Below, in pieces: positions 50,461 through 58,909 of a stretch of DNA of 64,000 nucleotides. Source of the DNA: CAVVNP01 sp963800235 (GTDB lineage: Bacteria; Actinomycetota; Acidimicrobiia; Acidimicrobiales; Iamiaceae); contig CAWDAD010000003.1 of assembly GCA_963800235.1 (NCBI GenBank), positions 372,001 through 436,000 on the forward strand, written 5' to 3'. The notes beneath the pieces are model-generated. The model did no database searches. It was not told the DNA's origin and saw only the letters and a list, made by a program, of their open reading frames with translations. A program made the translations under genes and the position numbers. Positions within the stretch are counted from its first letter, which is position 1. Every line of letters begins with the position of its first letter.

Positions 50461-53079
50461 ATGCTGCGGGCCGCGGTCAAGAGCCTGCTCGGCCACAAGC
50501 TCCGGCTGGCGACGACGGCCCTCGCGGTGCTGCTCGGCGTCGGTTTCATGTCCGCCTCCCTGGTGCTCACCGACTCGGTCACCAAGGCGTTCGACTCGCT
50601 GTTCGTCGACCTCACCCGCAACGTCGACGCGGTCGTCCAGGCCCGGGCGGCCTTCGACACCCAGCGAGGCATCGGCGGCGCGCTGCAGCCCGTGCCGGCG
50701 TCGACCCTCGCCACGGTGCGGGGCGTGCCCGGGGTGCGGGCGGCGGAGGGCAACGTGGTCGGGGTGGCCCTGCTCCTCGACGGCAGGGGGAAGCTGACGG
50801 CCAACCCGCAGTTCGGCGGGACCGCCGGGCTCAACTGGCAGGAGACGCCGGCGTTCAACCACTTCGACCTGGTCGACGGGCGGGCCCCGCGCGGCGGCGA
50901 CGAGGTGGTCATCGACAAGGCCACCGCCGACCGCACCGGGCTCGGCGTCGGCGACCGCACCACCCTGCTCCGCTTCACCCTCCTCGGCGGCCCCCCCGGC
51001 GGGGCCCAGACCGGCGACGGCGGCCCGACCGGCGACGCGCCGACGGTGCCGGTGCGGGTCGTCGGGGTGGCCCGGTTCGAGGGCAACGACGACTTCGGCG
51101 GCTTCGGGTTCGTCGCCATGCAGACCGCCGACGCCGAGCGGAACTTCCTCGCCGCCGGCCAGCTCACCAACATCACGGTGCAGGCCGACCCGGGCGTGAG
51201 CCAGACCCGGCTGGTGGCCGCCCTCCGCTCCCGGCTGCCCGACTCCGTCGAGGTGCTGACCGGCGCCCGCTACACCGCGGAGCAGCAGCAGAACGTCCAG
51301 GGAGCGATCAAGGTCCTGACCCAGGTGTTCGTCGCCTTCGCCCTGCTGTCGCTGCTCGCCGCCGTCTTCCTCATCTACAACACGTTCTCGATCATCGTGG
51401 CCCAGCGCACCCGCGAGCTGGCGCTGCTCCGGGCGCTGGGCGCCAGCCGCCGGCAGGTGACCGGATCGGTGCTGGTCGAGTCGGTGGCGGTCGGGTTGGC
51501 CGGCTCGGTCGCCGGCCTGGTGGGCGGCATCGGCCTGGCGGTGGCCCTGAAGTCGGTCTTCGCCAACGTCGGCGCCGGGTTGCCCGCCAGCCCGAACGTG
51601 GTGGAGCCCCGCACCGTCGTCGTCGCCCTGGCGGTGGGGCTGGTGGTCACGGTGGTCTCGGCTGTGGTCCCCGCTCGCCAGGCGGCCCGGGTGCCCCCGG
51701 TGGCCGCCATGCGCGACGTGGCCATCGACGAGGCCGACCAGTCCCGGTCCCGGCGCGCCGTCGGGGTGGTGCTGGTCGCGCTCGCCGTCGTCGCCCTGGT
51801 CGTGGGGGCCGCCACCGCCACCCTGGCGGTGTCGGGCACCGGCGGCGGGCTGCTGCTCGTCGGGTTGATCGTGCTGGGTCCGGTGCTGGCGCCGCGGGTC
51901 GGCAGGGGCGTCGGCTGGGTCATGGCCAGGTCGGGCACCGCCGGCCACCTGGCCCGGGAGAACGCGGTCCGCAACCCCCGCCGGACGGCGGCGACCTCGA
52001 CCGTCCTGGTCATCAGCCTCACCCTGATCGCCACCCTGCTGGTGCTGGTGGCGTCGTTCCTCGGCACCATCGGCGACACCTTCCGGGCCCGCTTCGACGG
52101 CCAGTTCGTGCTCGACTCGCAGTCCTTCGGCGGTGGGGGCGGCGTCAGCCCCGCGCTGGCGTCACGGGTGGCGGCGCTGCCCCAGGTCGACGTCGTCTCG
52201 GGCGTGCGGACGGGCCAGGCCCAGGTGTTCGGCCACGTGGAGCGGGTCGCCTTCGTCGACCCGGCGACCATCGAGCGGATCGTCGACGTCGGTCCCACGC
52301 AGGGGACGCTGCGCACCCTCGGCGCCGACGGCCTGGCGGTCAACCCGGACATCGCCAAGGCCCACGACCTCCACGTGGGCGACAAGGTGCCGGTGCGATG
52401 GGCCAGCGGCCAGGTCGTCGAGACGACGGTCGTGGCGATCTACACCAACGCCTCGTCGATCACCCAGAACCAGGACCCGTTCCTCATGGGGATCCCCGCC
52501 GCCGAGCGCTACCTGCCCAACACCGCCGGCGACGTCCGGGTGCTCGTCCGCGACCGGCCCGGCGTGCCGGACGCCGAGGCCCGGGCCGCCATCGAGCGGA
52601 TCACCCAGGCGGACTTCCCGCAGGTGAAGGTGCTCGACACCCAGCAGGTCACCGACCAGGCGACCAAGAACTTCGACCAGTTCCTCGGGTTCTTCCTGCT
52701 GCTGCTCGGGCTGACGGTGGTGATCGGCCTGCTCGGGATCGTGAACACCATGCTGCTGTCGATCCACGAGCGGACGCGGGAGCTGGGGCTGCTGCGGGCC
52801 GTCGGCATGACCCGCCGGCAGCTCGGCGCCTCGATCTCGATGGAGTCGGTGATCATCGCCCTGCTCGGCACGCTGCTCGGCATCGTGGCCGGCATCGCCC
52901 TGGCCACCTCGATCATGTCGGCGGCCCGCGACGACCTGATGGGCGCCCGGGTCGTGGTCCCGTGGGGGCGGCTGGCGTTCGCGCTGGCGTTGACGGTGGT
53001 CGCCGGCGTGCTGGCCGCCGCCTGGCCCGCCCGCCGCGCCGTCAAGCTCGACGTCCTCGACGCCATCGGCACCGAGTAG
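50461..53079 (+). CDS. ABC transporter permease, FtsX/MacB family (872 aa)
   Basis: This is a large permease with two FtsX-type domains. Each half has a MacB-like periplasmic part and a cluster of helices with the ERTRELALLRALG-type coupling segment (AQRTRELALLRALGASRRQV near residue 320, ERTRELGLLRAVGMTRRQLG near residue 780). The N-terminal helix is LRLATTALAVLLGVGF. It would work with an ATPase of the LolD/MacB type, but no ATPase gene is adjacent here. Substrates in this family are often lipids, lipoproteins or peptides, or the system is a mechanical transmitter. Confidence 0.88.
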   Translation: MLRAAVKSLLGHKLRLATTALAVLLGVGFMSASLVLTDSVTKAFDSLFVDLTRNVDAVVQARAAFDTQRGIGGALQPVPASTLATVRGVPGVRAAEGNVVGVALLLDGRGKLTANPQFGGTAGLNWQETPAFNHFDLVDGRAPRGGDEVVIDKATADRTGLGVGDRTTLLRFTLLGGPPGGAQTGDGGPTGDAPTVPVRVVGVARFEGNDDFGGFGFVAMQTADAERNFLAAGQLTNITVQADPGVSQTRLVAALRSRLPDSVEVLTGARYTAEQQQNVQGAIKVLTQVFVAFALLSLLAAVFLIYNTFSIIVAQRTRELALLRALGASRRQVTGSVLVESVAVGLAGSVAGLVGGIGLAVALKSVFANVGAGLPASPNVVEPRTVVVALAVGLVVTVVSAVVPARQAARVPPVAAMRDVAIDEADQSRSRRAVGVVLVALAVVALVVGAATATLAVSGTGGGLLLVGLIVLGPVLAPRVGRGVGWVMARSGTAGHLARENAVRNPRRTAATSTVLVISLTLIATLLVLVASFLGTIGDTFRARFDGQFVLDSQSFGGGGGVSPALASRVAALPQVDVVSGVRTGQAQVFGHVERVAFVDPATIERIVDVGPTQGTLRTLGADGLAVNPDIAKAHDLHVGDKVPVRWASGQVVETTVVAIYTNASSITQNQDPFLMGIPAAERYLPNTAGDVRVLVRDRPGVPDAEARAAIERITQADFPQVKVLDTQQVTDQATKNFDQFLGFFLLLLGLTVVIGLLGIVNTMLLSIHERTRELGLLRAVGMTRRQLGASISMESVIIALLGTLLGIVAGIALATSIMSAARDDLMGARVVVPWGRLAFALALTVVAGVLAAAWPARRAVKLDVLDAIGTE

Positions 53080-53214
53080 GTGGCGTGGCGGCTGCTCGTA
53101 CTGGCGGCGCGAAGGGCGGCCGCGTGCGAAGTCGTACCGCGACCTCCATCGGTGCACGACGATCGTCGATTCGACGACGGATGCAGGCCGGGCGGCCGGC
53201 TGCTCGCCGTGTCC

Positions 53215-53708
53215 GTCGAGGTGGACGAGGCGGTGGGCGGCGATGCGCCCGTCGACCAGGTCGAGGGTGCCGAAGGTCCGGGTCGGGGCCCGTCGGCGTT
53301 GGGTCGGGCTGCCCGGGTTGAAGAGCAGCGGACCGGCGCCGTCGGCCCGCTCGTCGACCGGCTGGTGGGAGTGGCCGAACACCACCACGTCGGCGTCGGG
53401 GAACCACCTGCGCAGGCGGTTCGGGCGGCCCTTGGTCGTCCCGCTGTCGTGCACCATGGCCACCGCGCACGCCGTCGATGCTCGAGCTCGACCCGATCGG
53501 GCAGCTCGTCCTCGAGGCCCCGGTCGTTGTTGCCGAGCACGGCGTGGACCGGGGCCAGCTCGCCGAGCGTCGCCAACAGCTCCCGACCGGTGACGTCGCC
53601 GGCGTGCAGGACCACGTCGGCCTCGGCCGCCGCGTCGAGCACCCGGGCGTCGAGGGTGCGGTCGACGCCGTCGGGGAGGTGGGTGTCGGCCAGGACCAGG
53701 ACCCGCAT
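53215..53708 (-). pseudogene. Metallophosphoesterase (YfcE-like), frameshifted
   Basis: Phosphoesterase motifs are intact but fall in three frames. LVLADTHLPDG, LHAGDVTG and LGNNDRGL are in the frame starting ATG 53708. The piece IDGVR (about 53479-53465) is in a second frame, and VAMVHDSG and VFGHSHQP with NPGSPT follow in a third. One extra base at 53480 and one at 53464 explain both shifts. Beyond RLVHLD (53215) no stop is found before the frame runs antisense to the permease gene. The protein would be about 165 residues, as usual for YfcE-like enzymes. Either the gene is decaying or the assembly has errors here. Confidence 0.78.
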
Positions 53709-53770
53709 CTCGCCAGTCTGGCGGCCGGCGGCGCCGGTCCCTGCGGCACGCGTCGCCGACGTCCCGGGTT

Positions 53771-53786
53771 GCGAACACGCGTTCGC
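53771..53786. promoter_or_regulatory. LexA-type SOS box candidate
   Basis: GCGAACACGCGTTCGC contains CGAAC-N4-GTTCG, the actinobacterial/Bacillus LexA box pattern. It lies 58 bases upstream of the DUF3072 ATG and 63 bases from the phosphoesterase ATG on the other strand. A TTGCGA (53769-53774) with TTCGAT (53792-53797) at 17-base spacing would place the box over the -35 region. Confidence 0.5.
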
Positions 53787-53843
53787 TGCTGTTCGATGGG
53801 AGTCGCGACCTCTGCGGTCACCATCGAGGAGGGATCACGCCCC

Positions 53844-54080
53844 ATGAGCGACCGGACCACCGCCTCCACCACCGACGCCCCGGCCACCGGCGACGACCCG
53901 AGCGCCGTGAAGGACCCCGAGGAGTGGGTCACCGGCGACGAGGCCATGACCGGCGCCCAGGCGTCCTACCTCGAGACGCTCTCCCGGGAGGCGGGCGAGG
54001 AGCTCGACCCGAACCTCACCAAGGCCGAGGCCTCCGAGCGCATCGACGCCCTCCAGCAGGAGACCGGCCGAGGGGCCTGA
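53844..54080 (+). CDS. DUF3072 protein (78 aa)
   Basis: This is a small protein of the DUF3072 family. The typical core is GDEAMTGAQASYLETLSREAGEELDPNLTKAEASERIDALQ, seen here as MTGAQASYLETL and LTKAEASERIDALQ. The N-terminal 25 residues are Thr/Asp-rich. The ATG at 53844 has a GAGGAGGG ribosome-binding site at 53826-53833. The function of the family is unknown. Possible SOS control is suggested by the LexA-type box upstream. Confidence 0.85.
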   Translation: MSDRTTASTTDAPATGDDPSAVKDPEEWVTGDEAMTGAQASYLETLSREAGEELDPNLTKAEASERIDALQQETGRGA

Positions 54081-54111
54081 CCCTCGCCCGGAAGCTGTCA
54101 CCCCCCGTCGG

Positions 54112-54117
54112 TATCAT
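54112..54117 (+). promoter_or_regulatory. -10 box placing a leaderless start for the HNH gene
   Basis: TATCAT at 54112-54117 ends seven bases before the ATG at 54125. No ribosome-binding site lies between, so the message would begin at or next to the start codon. A -35 box is not clear. Confidence 0.45.
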
Positions 54118-54124
54118 CGGATGC

Positions 54125-55378
54125 ATGTTCGATGTCGACGGCGCCAGCGACGAGGAGCTCTTCCGCGCAGCGCTGGCCGGTGAGGCCGCCCGGCGACGGC
54201 ACGACGCGGAGCAGGCCCGGCTCCTCGCCGAGCTCGAGCGGCGGGGTGCCTGCGACCTCGAGTTCGGCCAGGCCACCGGGTCGTGGCTGGCCGCCCGCAC
54301 CGACCTGCCGGTCGGCCAGTGCCGCTACCGGGTGAAGGTCGCCGCCAAGCTGCGGGCGCACCTGCCCGAGGTGCTCGGCGCCCTCGACGACGGCCGCATC
54401 TCCTGGGACCACGTGCGGGTGATCCACGAGGCGGCCAACCCCCGGATCATCGATGCCATCGCCGAGCTGCAGCAGCCCATCATCGAGGCCGCCCAGGGCC
54501 TGGTGTTCGCCCGCTGGGCGGGCCAGGTCCGGGCGCTCGCCGAGCTGCTCGACCAGGACGGGGGCCACGACCCCCGCCGCGACCAGGCGGTCGAGCTGTA
54601 CACGTCACCCACCATCGGCGGCCTCACGCTGCTGTTCGGCAGCCTGTCCGACGACCTCACCCCGACCGTGGTCACCGAGCTCGAGCGGATCACCGACCAG
54701 CTGTTCCGCCAGGCGAGCCGTGACCACGACGCCACCCCGGAGCTGCCGATCCCGAGCCGGGCCGAGCTGCGAGCCCGGGCCCTCGCGGAGATCTGCCGGC
54801 GATCGGGCGCCCGCGACCGGGCCGACACCGCCCCGCCCCGACCCGAGGTGGTGGTGCTCATCGATGCCGAGTCCGGCGACGCGACCACGCCCGACGGGGC
54901 GAAGGTGCGGCCGGACACCCTCCGGGGCCTGGTGCCCTCGGCGGTCTGGCGGGCCATGTGGCTCGACGAGCAGCGCATCCCCCTCGACCTCGGCCGGTCC
55001 CAGCGCACCGTCAGCCCCCACCAGCGGCTGGCCCTCGGCGTGCGCGACGGCGGGTGCGCCTTCCCCGGCTGCGACGCCCCCGCCCACTGGTGCGACGGCC
55101 ACCACGTCGACGAGTGGACCGCCGACCTCGGGCCGACCGACCTCGAGAACCTCGCCCTCCTGTGCCGCCACCACCACGGGGTCACCCACCGATCCGGGTG
55201 GTCGATGCGGGCCGACCCCGAACGCAGTGGCGCCTTCACCTGGACCACGCCGCAGGGCCGCACGCTGCACAGCCAGCGCCAGGGTCAGCAACGACGAGCG
55301 CCCGAGCGATGGCACCCCGACCGGCCGGGAGCCGACCGACCCGAACCCGAGCGACCACTCGTGCCCTCGGGGGCCTGA
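54125..55378 (+). CDS. DUF222 and HNH endonuclease domain protein (417 aa)
   Basis: This is a member of the actinobacterial DUF222-HNH family (13E12-repeat type). The N-terminal DUF222 region carries WDHVRVIHEAANPRII, and the C-terminal HNH nuclease has CAFPGCDAPAHWCDGHHVDEW followed by NLALLCRHHHGVTHR. All the metal-binding His and Cys residues expected are present. Members often occur in many copies and are associated with mobile or repeat DNA, but no flanking repeats were seen here. The ATG at 54125 is used; the ATG at 54121 is out of frame. Confidence 0.88.
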   Translation: MFDVDGASDEELFRAALAGEAARRRHDAEQARLLAELERRGACDLEFGQATGSWLAARTDLPVGQCRYRVKVAAKLRAHLPEVLGALDDGRISWDHVRVIHEAANPRIIDAIAELQQPIIEAAQGLVFARWAGQVRALAELLDQDGGHDPRRDQAVELYTSPTIGGLTLLFGSLSDDLTPTVVTELERITDQLFRQASRDHDATPELPIPSRAELRARALAEICRRSGARDRADTAPPRPEVVVLIDAESGDATTPDGAKVRPDTLRGLVPSAVWRAMWLDEQRIPLDLGRSQRTVSPHQRLALGVRDGGCAFPGCDAPAHWCDGHHVDEWTADLGPTDLENLALLCRHHHGVTHRSGWSMRADPERSGAFTWTTPQGRTLHSQRQGQQRRAPERWHPDRPGADRPEPERPLVPSGA

Positions 55379-55404
55379 CCGAGGGGCATCGGGATGCACA
55401 GGGG

Positions 55405-55410
55405 TTGACG
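55405..55410 (+). promoter_or_regulatory. -35 box of the leuA leader promoter
   Basis: TTGACG at 55405-55410 is a good -35. At the right distance (55428-55433) only a poor CACCCT is found, so the promoter is tentative. It lies 32 bases upstream of the leader peptide ATG. Confidence 0.4.
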
Positions 55411-55441
55411 TTCCGTGCCGGCGCTGGCACCCTTGGCGACG

Positions 55442-55480
55442 ATGTTGCGTCTGGCCGCCGACCTCCTCCTGCTCATGTAG
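55442..55480 (+). CDS. Leucine-rich leader peptide of leuA (12 aa)
   Basis: The short frame reads MLRLAADLLLLM and ends at TAG 55478-55480. Six of twelve residues are Leu, four of them in a row, encoded by CTC, CTC, CTG and CTC. It lies 111 bases before leuA and directly in front of two hairpins. This is the classic arrangement for ribosome-mediated attenuation, where shortage of charged leucyl-tRNA stalls the ribosome in the leader. The peptide has no function of its own. Confidence 0.8.
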   Translation: MLRLAADLLLLM

Positions 55481-55505
55481 GCACGTACCGCCAAGAGGTA
55501 CGTGC
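55481..55505 (+). promoter_or_regulatory. First hairpin of the leuA leader
   Basis: The perfect 9-base arms GCACGTACC (55481-55489) and GGTACGTGC (55497-55505) enclose a 7-base loop. The hairpin begins immediately after the leader peptide stop codon, where a terminating ribosome would cover its first arm. Confidence 0.7.
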
Positions 55506-55506
55506 C

Positions 55507-55546
55507 GAAGCTCCTGCGCCTCCGGGCCAGGAGCTTCTCTCGTTTT
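55507..55546 (+). terminator. Attenuator terminator in front of leuA
   Basis: The perfect 10-base arms GAAGCTCCTG (55507-55516) and CAGGAGCTTC (55528-55537) are followed by TCTCGTTTT, giving a rho-independent terminator shape. The CTCCTG in the Leu-codon stretch of the leader (55466-55471) could pair with the second arm as an alternative structure. The exact switching path was not resolved. Confidence 0.7.
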
Positions 55547-55590
55547 CCGCCCCGTTCACCGCGACCGCGATCAGCCGATAGGAACCTGCC

Positions 55591-57285
55591 ATGCCCCCCC
55601 AGCCAGCTCAGCCGAAGCGGATGCCGTTCGAGAAGTACCGCCCCTTCGTGCCGATGACCGTCGAGCACCGGACCTGGCCGGACCAGCAGCTCACCAAGGC
55701 ACCGATCTGGTCGGCGGTCGACCTGCGCGACGGCAACCAGGCGCTGATCGACCCCATGGACATCGAGCGCAAGCGCCGCATGTTCGAGACCCTCGTGGGC
55801 ATGGGCTACAAGGAGATCGAGGTCGGCTTCCCCTCGGCCAGCCAGCCCGACTTCGACTTCGTGCGGGTGCTGATCGAGGAGGACCTGGTCCCCGACGACG
55901 TCACCATCCAGGTCCTGACCCAGTGCCGTGACGACCTGATCGAGCGCACCTACGAGAGCCTGGTCGGCGCCCACCACGCCATCGTCCACTTCTACAACTC
56001 GACCTCGGTGCTGCAGCGCCGCGTCGTGTTCGGCCTCGACAAGGACGGCATCACCGACATCGCGGTCAACGCCGCCAAGCTGTGCCGCAAGCTCGAGGAC
56101 CGCCTGCCCGGCACCGAGGTGCGCTACGAGTACTCGCCCGAGAGCTACACGGGCACCGAGACGGAGTACGCGGTCGAGATCTGCGACGCCGTCGCCCAGA
56201 TCATCGAGCCCTCACCGGACCGGCGGCTGATCATGAACCTGCCGGCCACGGTCGAGATGTACTCGCCCAACGTCTACGCCGACACCATCGAGTGGTTCCT
56301 GCGCAACCTGCCGAACCGCGAGTCGATCATCCTGTCGCTGCACCCCCACAACGACCGGGGCTGCGCGGTGGCGGCCGCCGAGCTGGGCCAGCTGGCCGGC
56401 GCCGACCGGGTCGAGGGCTGCCTGTTCGGCAACGGCGAGCGCACCGGCAACGTCGACCTGGTCACCCTCGCGCTGAACCTGTTCAGCCAGGGCGTCGACC
56501 CCGAGGTCGACATCAGCGACATCGACGCCGTCCGCCGGACCGCCGAGTACTGCAACCGCCTGCCGGTGCACGAGCGGCACCCCTACGCCGGGGACCTCGT
56601 CTACACCGCCTTCTCCGGCTCCCACCAGGACGCCATCAAGAAGGGGCTGGCCGCCCTCTCCGACGACTACGAGCAGTGGGAGGTCCCGTACCTGCCCATC
56701 GACCCGTCGCACGTCGGCCGCACCTACGAGGCGGTCATCCGGGTCAACAGCCAGTCGGGCAAGGCGGGCGTGGCCTACATCATGGAGGCCGAGCACGGCT
56801 TCTCCCTGCCCCGCAAGCTGCAGATCGAGTTCAGCCGCACCATCCAGACCACCACCGAGGACTCGGGCACCGAGATCAGCCCGGCCGACATGTGGGACGC
56901 CTTCCAGTCGAGCTACCTGCCCGACGACCCCCGCTTCACGCTGCGGTCCCACGAGCTGGTGACCGGCCGGGAGAAGGAGGCGTCGATCACCGCCCAGGTC
57001 ACCTTCGACGGCGAGCCCCACACCGTGGTCGGCAAGGGCAACGGCCCGATCTCCGCCTTCGTCAACGGGCTCAACGACGAGTTCGGCCTGGACCTCGACG
57101 TGGTCGACTACCACGAGCACTCCCAGGGCTCGGGCTCCACCGCCACCGCGGTCGCCTACGTCGAGACGCTCGACGCCGACGGCAACCACCGCTGGGGCGT
57201 GGGCACCCACCCCGACATCGTCACCGCCTCGCTGCACGCCCTGCTCAGCGCCGCCGGCCGCCAGCTCGCCGTCGACGGGGAGTGA
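55591..57285 (+). CDS. leuA: 2-isopropylmalate synthase (564 aa)
   Basis: This enzyme performs the first committed step of leucine synthesis, joining acetyl-CoA and 2-ketoisovalerate. It is of the longer actinobacterial LeuA2 type. The catalytic barrel begins WSAVDLRDGNQAL, with the metal-binding His pair in LSLHPHNDRGC and the GNGERTGNVDLV motif. The C-terminal leucine-binding regulatory domain follows (GKGNGPISAFVNGL, GSGSTATAVAYVE). TAGGAA at 55579-55584 lies before the ATG. Expression is probably controlled by the leader peptide and terminator upstream, and activity by feedback from leucine as in the family. Confidence 0.95.
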   Translation: MPPQPAQPKRMPFEKYRPFVPMTVEHRTWPDQQLTKAPIWSAVDLRDGNQALIDPMDIERKRRMFETLVGMGYKEIEVGFPSASQPDFDFVRVLIEEDLVPDDVTIQVLTQCRDDLIERTYESLVGAHHAIVHFYNSTSVLQRRVVFGLDKDGITDIAVNAAKLCRKLEDRLPGTEVRYEYSPESYTGTETEYAVEICDAVAQIIEPSPDRRLIMNLPATVEMYSPNVYADTIEWFLRNLPNRESIILSLHPHNDRGCAVAAAELGQLAGADRVEGCLFGNGERTGNVDLVTLALNLFSQGVDPEVDISDIDAVRRTAEYCNRLPVHERHPYAGDLVYTAFSGSHQDAIKKGLAALSDDYEQWEVPYLPIDPSHVGRTYEAVIRVNSQSGKAGVAYIMEAEHGFSLPRKLQIEFSRTIQTTTEDSGTEISPADMWDAFQSSYLPDDPRFTLRSHELVTGREKEASITAQVTFDGEPHTVVGKGNGPISAFVNGLNDEFGLDLDVVDYHEHSQGSGSTATAVAYVETLDADGNHRWGVGTHPDIVTASLHALLSAAGRQLAVDGE

Positions 57286-58877
57286 CCAGCGCGGCGCGGC
57301 GGGCGCCGACGGTGCGCGCCCCCGGCGGCATGGTGTCGAGCGCCGACCAGCTGGCGACCCAGGCCGGCATGGCGGTGCTGGCGCGGGGCGGCAGCGCGGT
57401 CGACGCCGCCATCGCCGCCAACGCCGCGCTGGCCGTCACCCACCCGCACATGTGCGGGCCCGGCGGCGACCTGTTCGCCCTCGTCCACGACCCGACCACC
57501 GGTGCCGTCACCTGCCTCGACGCCGCCGGCGCGGCCGGGTCGGGGGCCGACCTCGACCGGCTGCGCGCCGAGGGACGCACCCGGATCCCGCTGACCGGCG
57601 ACCTGCGGGCCGCCACCGTCCCCGGCTGCGTCGACGGCTGGGCGGCGTTGCATGGCCGCCACGGCCGCCTCCCGCTGGCGGACGTCCTGGCCCCGGCGGT
57701 GGGGCTGGCCGAGGGCGGGTTCCCCGCATCGCCGCTGCTGGCGCTGCTGCTGTCGGTGATGCCGCAGCGGGCCGACGACGACCTGGCCGAGCCGACCCCG
57801 ACGGCCGGCCAGCGGCTGCGCTCGCCGTCGCTCGGCGCCACCCTGTCGGCCATCGGCGCCGGCGGACGGGACGCCTTCTACGGCGGAAGGGCCGGGGTGA
57901 CCCTCACGGGCCTCGGCGGTGACGTGACCGCGGGCGACCTCGAGGCGAGCCACGCCCGGTGGGTCGACCCGATCTCCGTCGAGGTCTGGGGCCACCGGGT
58001 CTGGACGGTGCCTCCCCCCTCGCAGGGCTACCTGACCCTCGGCGGCGCCGGCATCGCCGCCCGGCTCGGGCTGGCACCGGACGGGGGGCCCGGACCGGAC
58101 GATCCGGCCTGGCCGCACCTGCTGACCTCGGCGGTCGGCGCCATCGGCCGCCACCGCCCGTCCGACCTCCACGACGGTGCCGACCCGGCGACGCTGCTCG
58201 ACCCCGACCGGCTCGACGCCCTCGCCGCGTCCGTCGACCTCGACTCGGCGAGCTCGCTGCCACCGGCCGCGCACGGCGACACGACCTACCTGTGCGCGGT
58301 CGACGCCGACGGCCTGGCGGTCAGCCTCATCCAGTCGCTGGCCGGGCCGTTCGGCTGCCAGCTCGCGGTGCCCGGCACCGGCGTGTGGCTCCAGAACCGG
58401 GGCATCGGCTTCTCGCTCGACCCCGACCACCCGGCGGCCTACGGGCCGGGCCGTCGGCCGCCGCACACCCTGTCACCCGCGCTGGTCACCGGTGCCGCCG
58501 GCGACTGCCGGGCGGTGCTCGGCACCCAGGGGGGCGACGCGCAGCCGTTCGTGGTGCTGCAGCTGCTCGCCCGACTGCTGACCGCGGGGCACCGCCCCGG
58601 CGAGGTGCTGTCGGGGCCGAGGGCGCTGCCCCACAACCCGACCGGGGTCGGCTTCGACCTGTGGGACGCGCCCGACGACCACGTCCTGCGCATCGAGGCG
58701 GACGGCGCCCCGTCCTGGGCGGCGGGGCTCGGCGACCTCGGCTACCGGGTCGAGGTGGCCGATCCCTCCGACGGGGTCAGCTTCGGCCACGCCCACCTGA
58801 TCGAGCGGCTGGCCGACGGCCAGCGGGCGGCCGCCGCCGATCCCCGTACCGGGGTGGGCAGCGCCGCCGGGCTGTGA
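57282..58877 (+). CDS. Gamma-glutamyltransferase family protein (531 aa)
   Basis: This is an Ntn-hydrolase of the gamma-glutamyltranspeptidase family. The large-subunit opening GMVSSADQLATQAGMAVLARGGSAVDAAIA is clear in outline, with GPGGDLFALV and PGCVDGW. The nucleophile Thr lies in HGDTTYLCAVDADG near residue 334, where self-cleavage would create the small subunit. The usual His after TT is Tyr here. No signal peptide is obvious, so it may be cytoplasmic. The GTG overlaps the leuA stop (GTGA), which is an unexpected pairing. Glutathione is absent in most actinobacteria, so other gamma-glutamyl or acyl substrates are likely. Confidence 0.88.
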   Translation: MTSAARRAPTVRAPGGMVSSADQLATQAGMAVLARGGSAVDAAIAANAALAVTHPHMCGPGGDLFALVHDPTTGAVTCLDAAGAAGSGADLDRLRAEGRTRIPLTGDLRAATVPGCVDGWAALHGRHGRLPLADVLAPAVGLAEGGFPASPLLALLLSVMPQRADDDLAEPTPTAGQRLRSPSLGATLSAIGAGGRDAFYGGRAGVTLTGLGGDVTAGDLEASHARWVDPISVEVWGHRVWTVPPPSQGYLTLGGAGIAARLGLAPDGGPGPDDPAWPHLLTSAVGAIGRHRPSDLHDGADPATLLDPDRLDALAASVDLDSASSLPPAAHGDTTYLCAVDADGLAVSLIQSLAGPFGCQLAVPGTGVWLQNRGIGFSLDPDHPAAYGPGRRPPHTLSPALVTGAAGDCRAVLGTQGGDAQPFVVLQLLARLLTAGHRPGEVLSGPRALPHNPTGVGFDLWDAPDDHVLRIEADGAPSWAAGLGDLGYRVEVADPSDGVSFGHAHLIERLADGQRAAAADPRTGVGSAAGL

Positions 58878-58909
58878 CGCTGCGCCGTGACGGCGGTGGC
58901 CGACGCCGG

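Noticed and set aside
53080..53215. Further coding for the phosphoesterase beyond RLVHLD
   Set aside because: No conserved residues are seen and the frame simply runs antisense into the permease gene.
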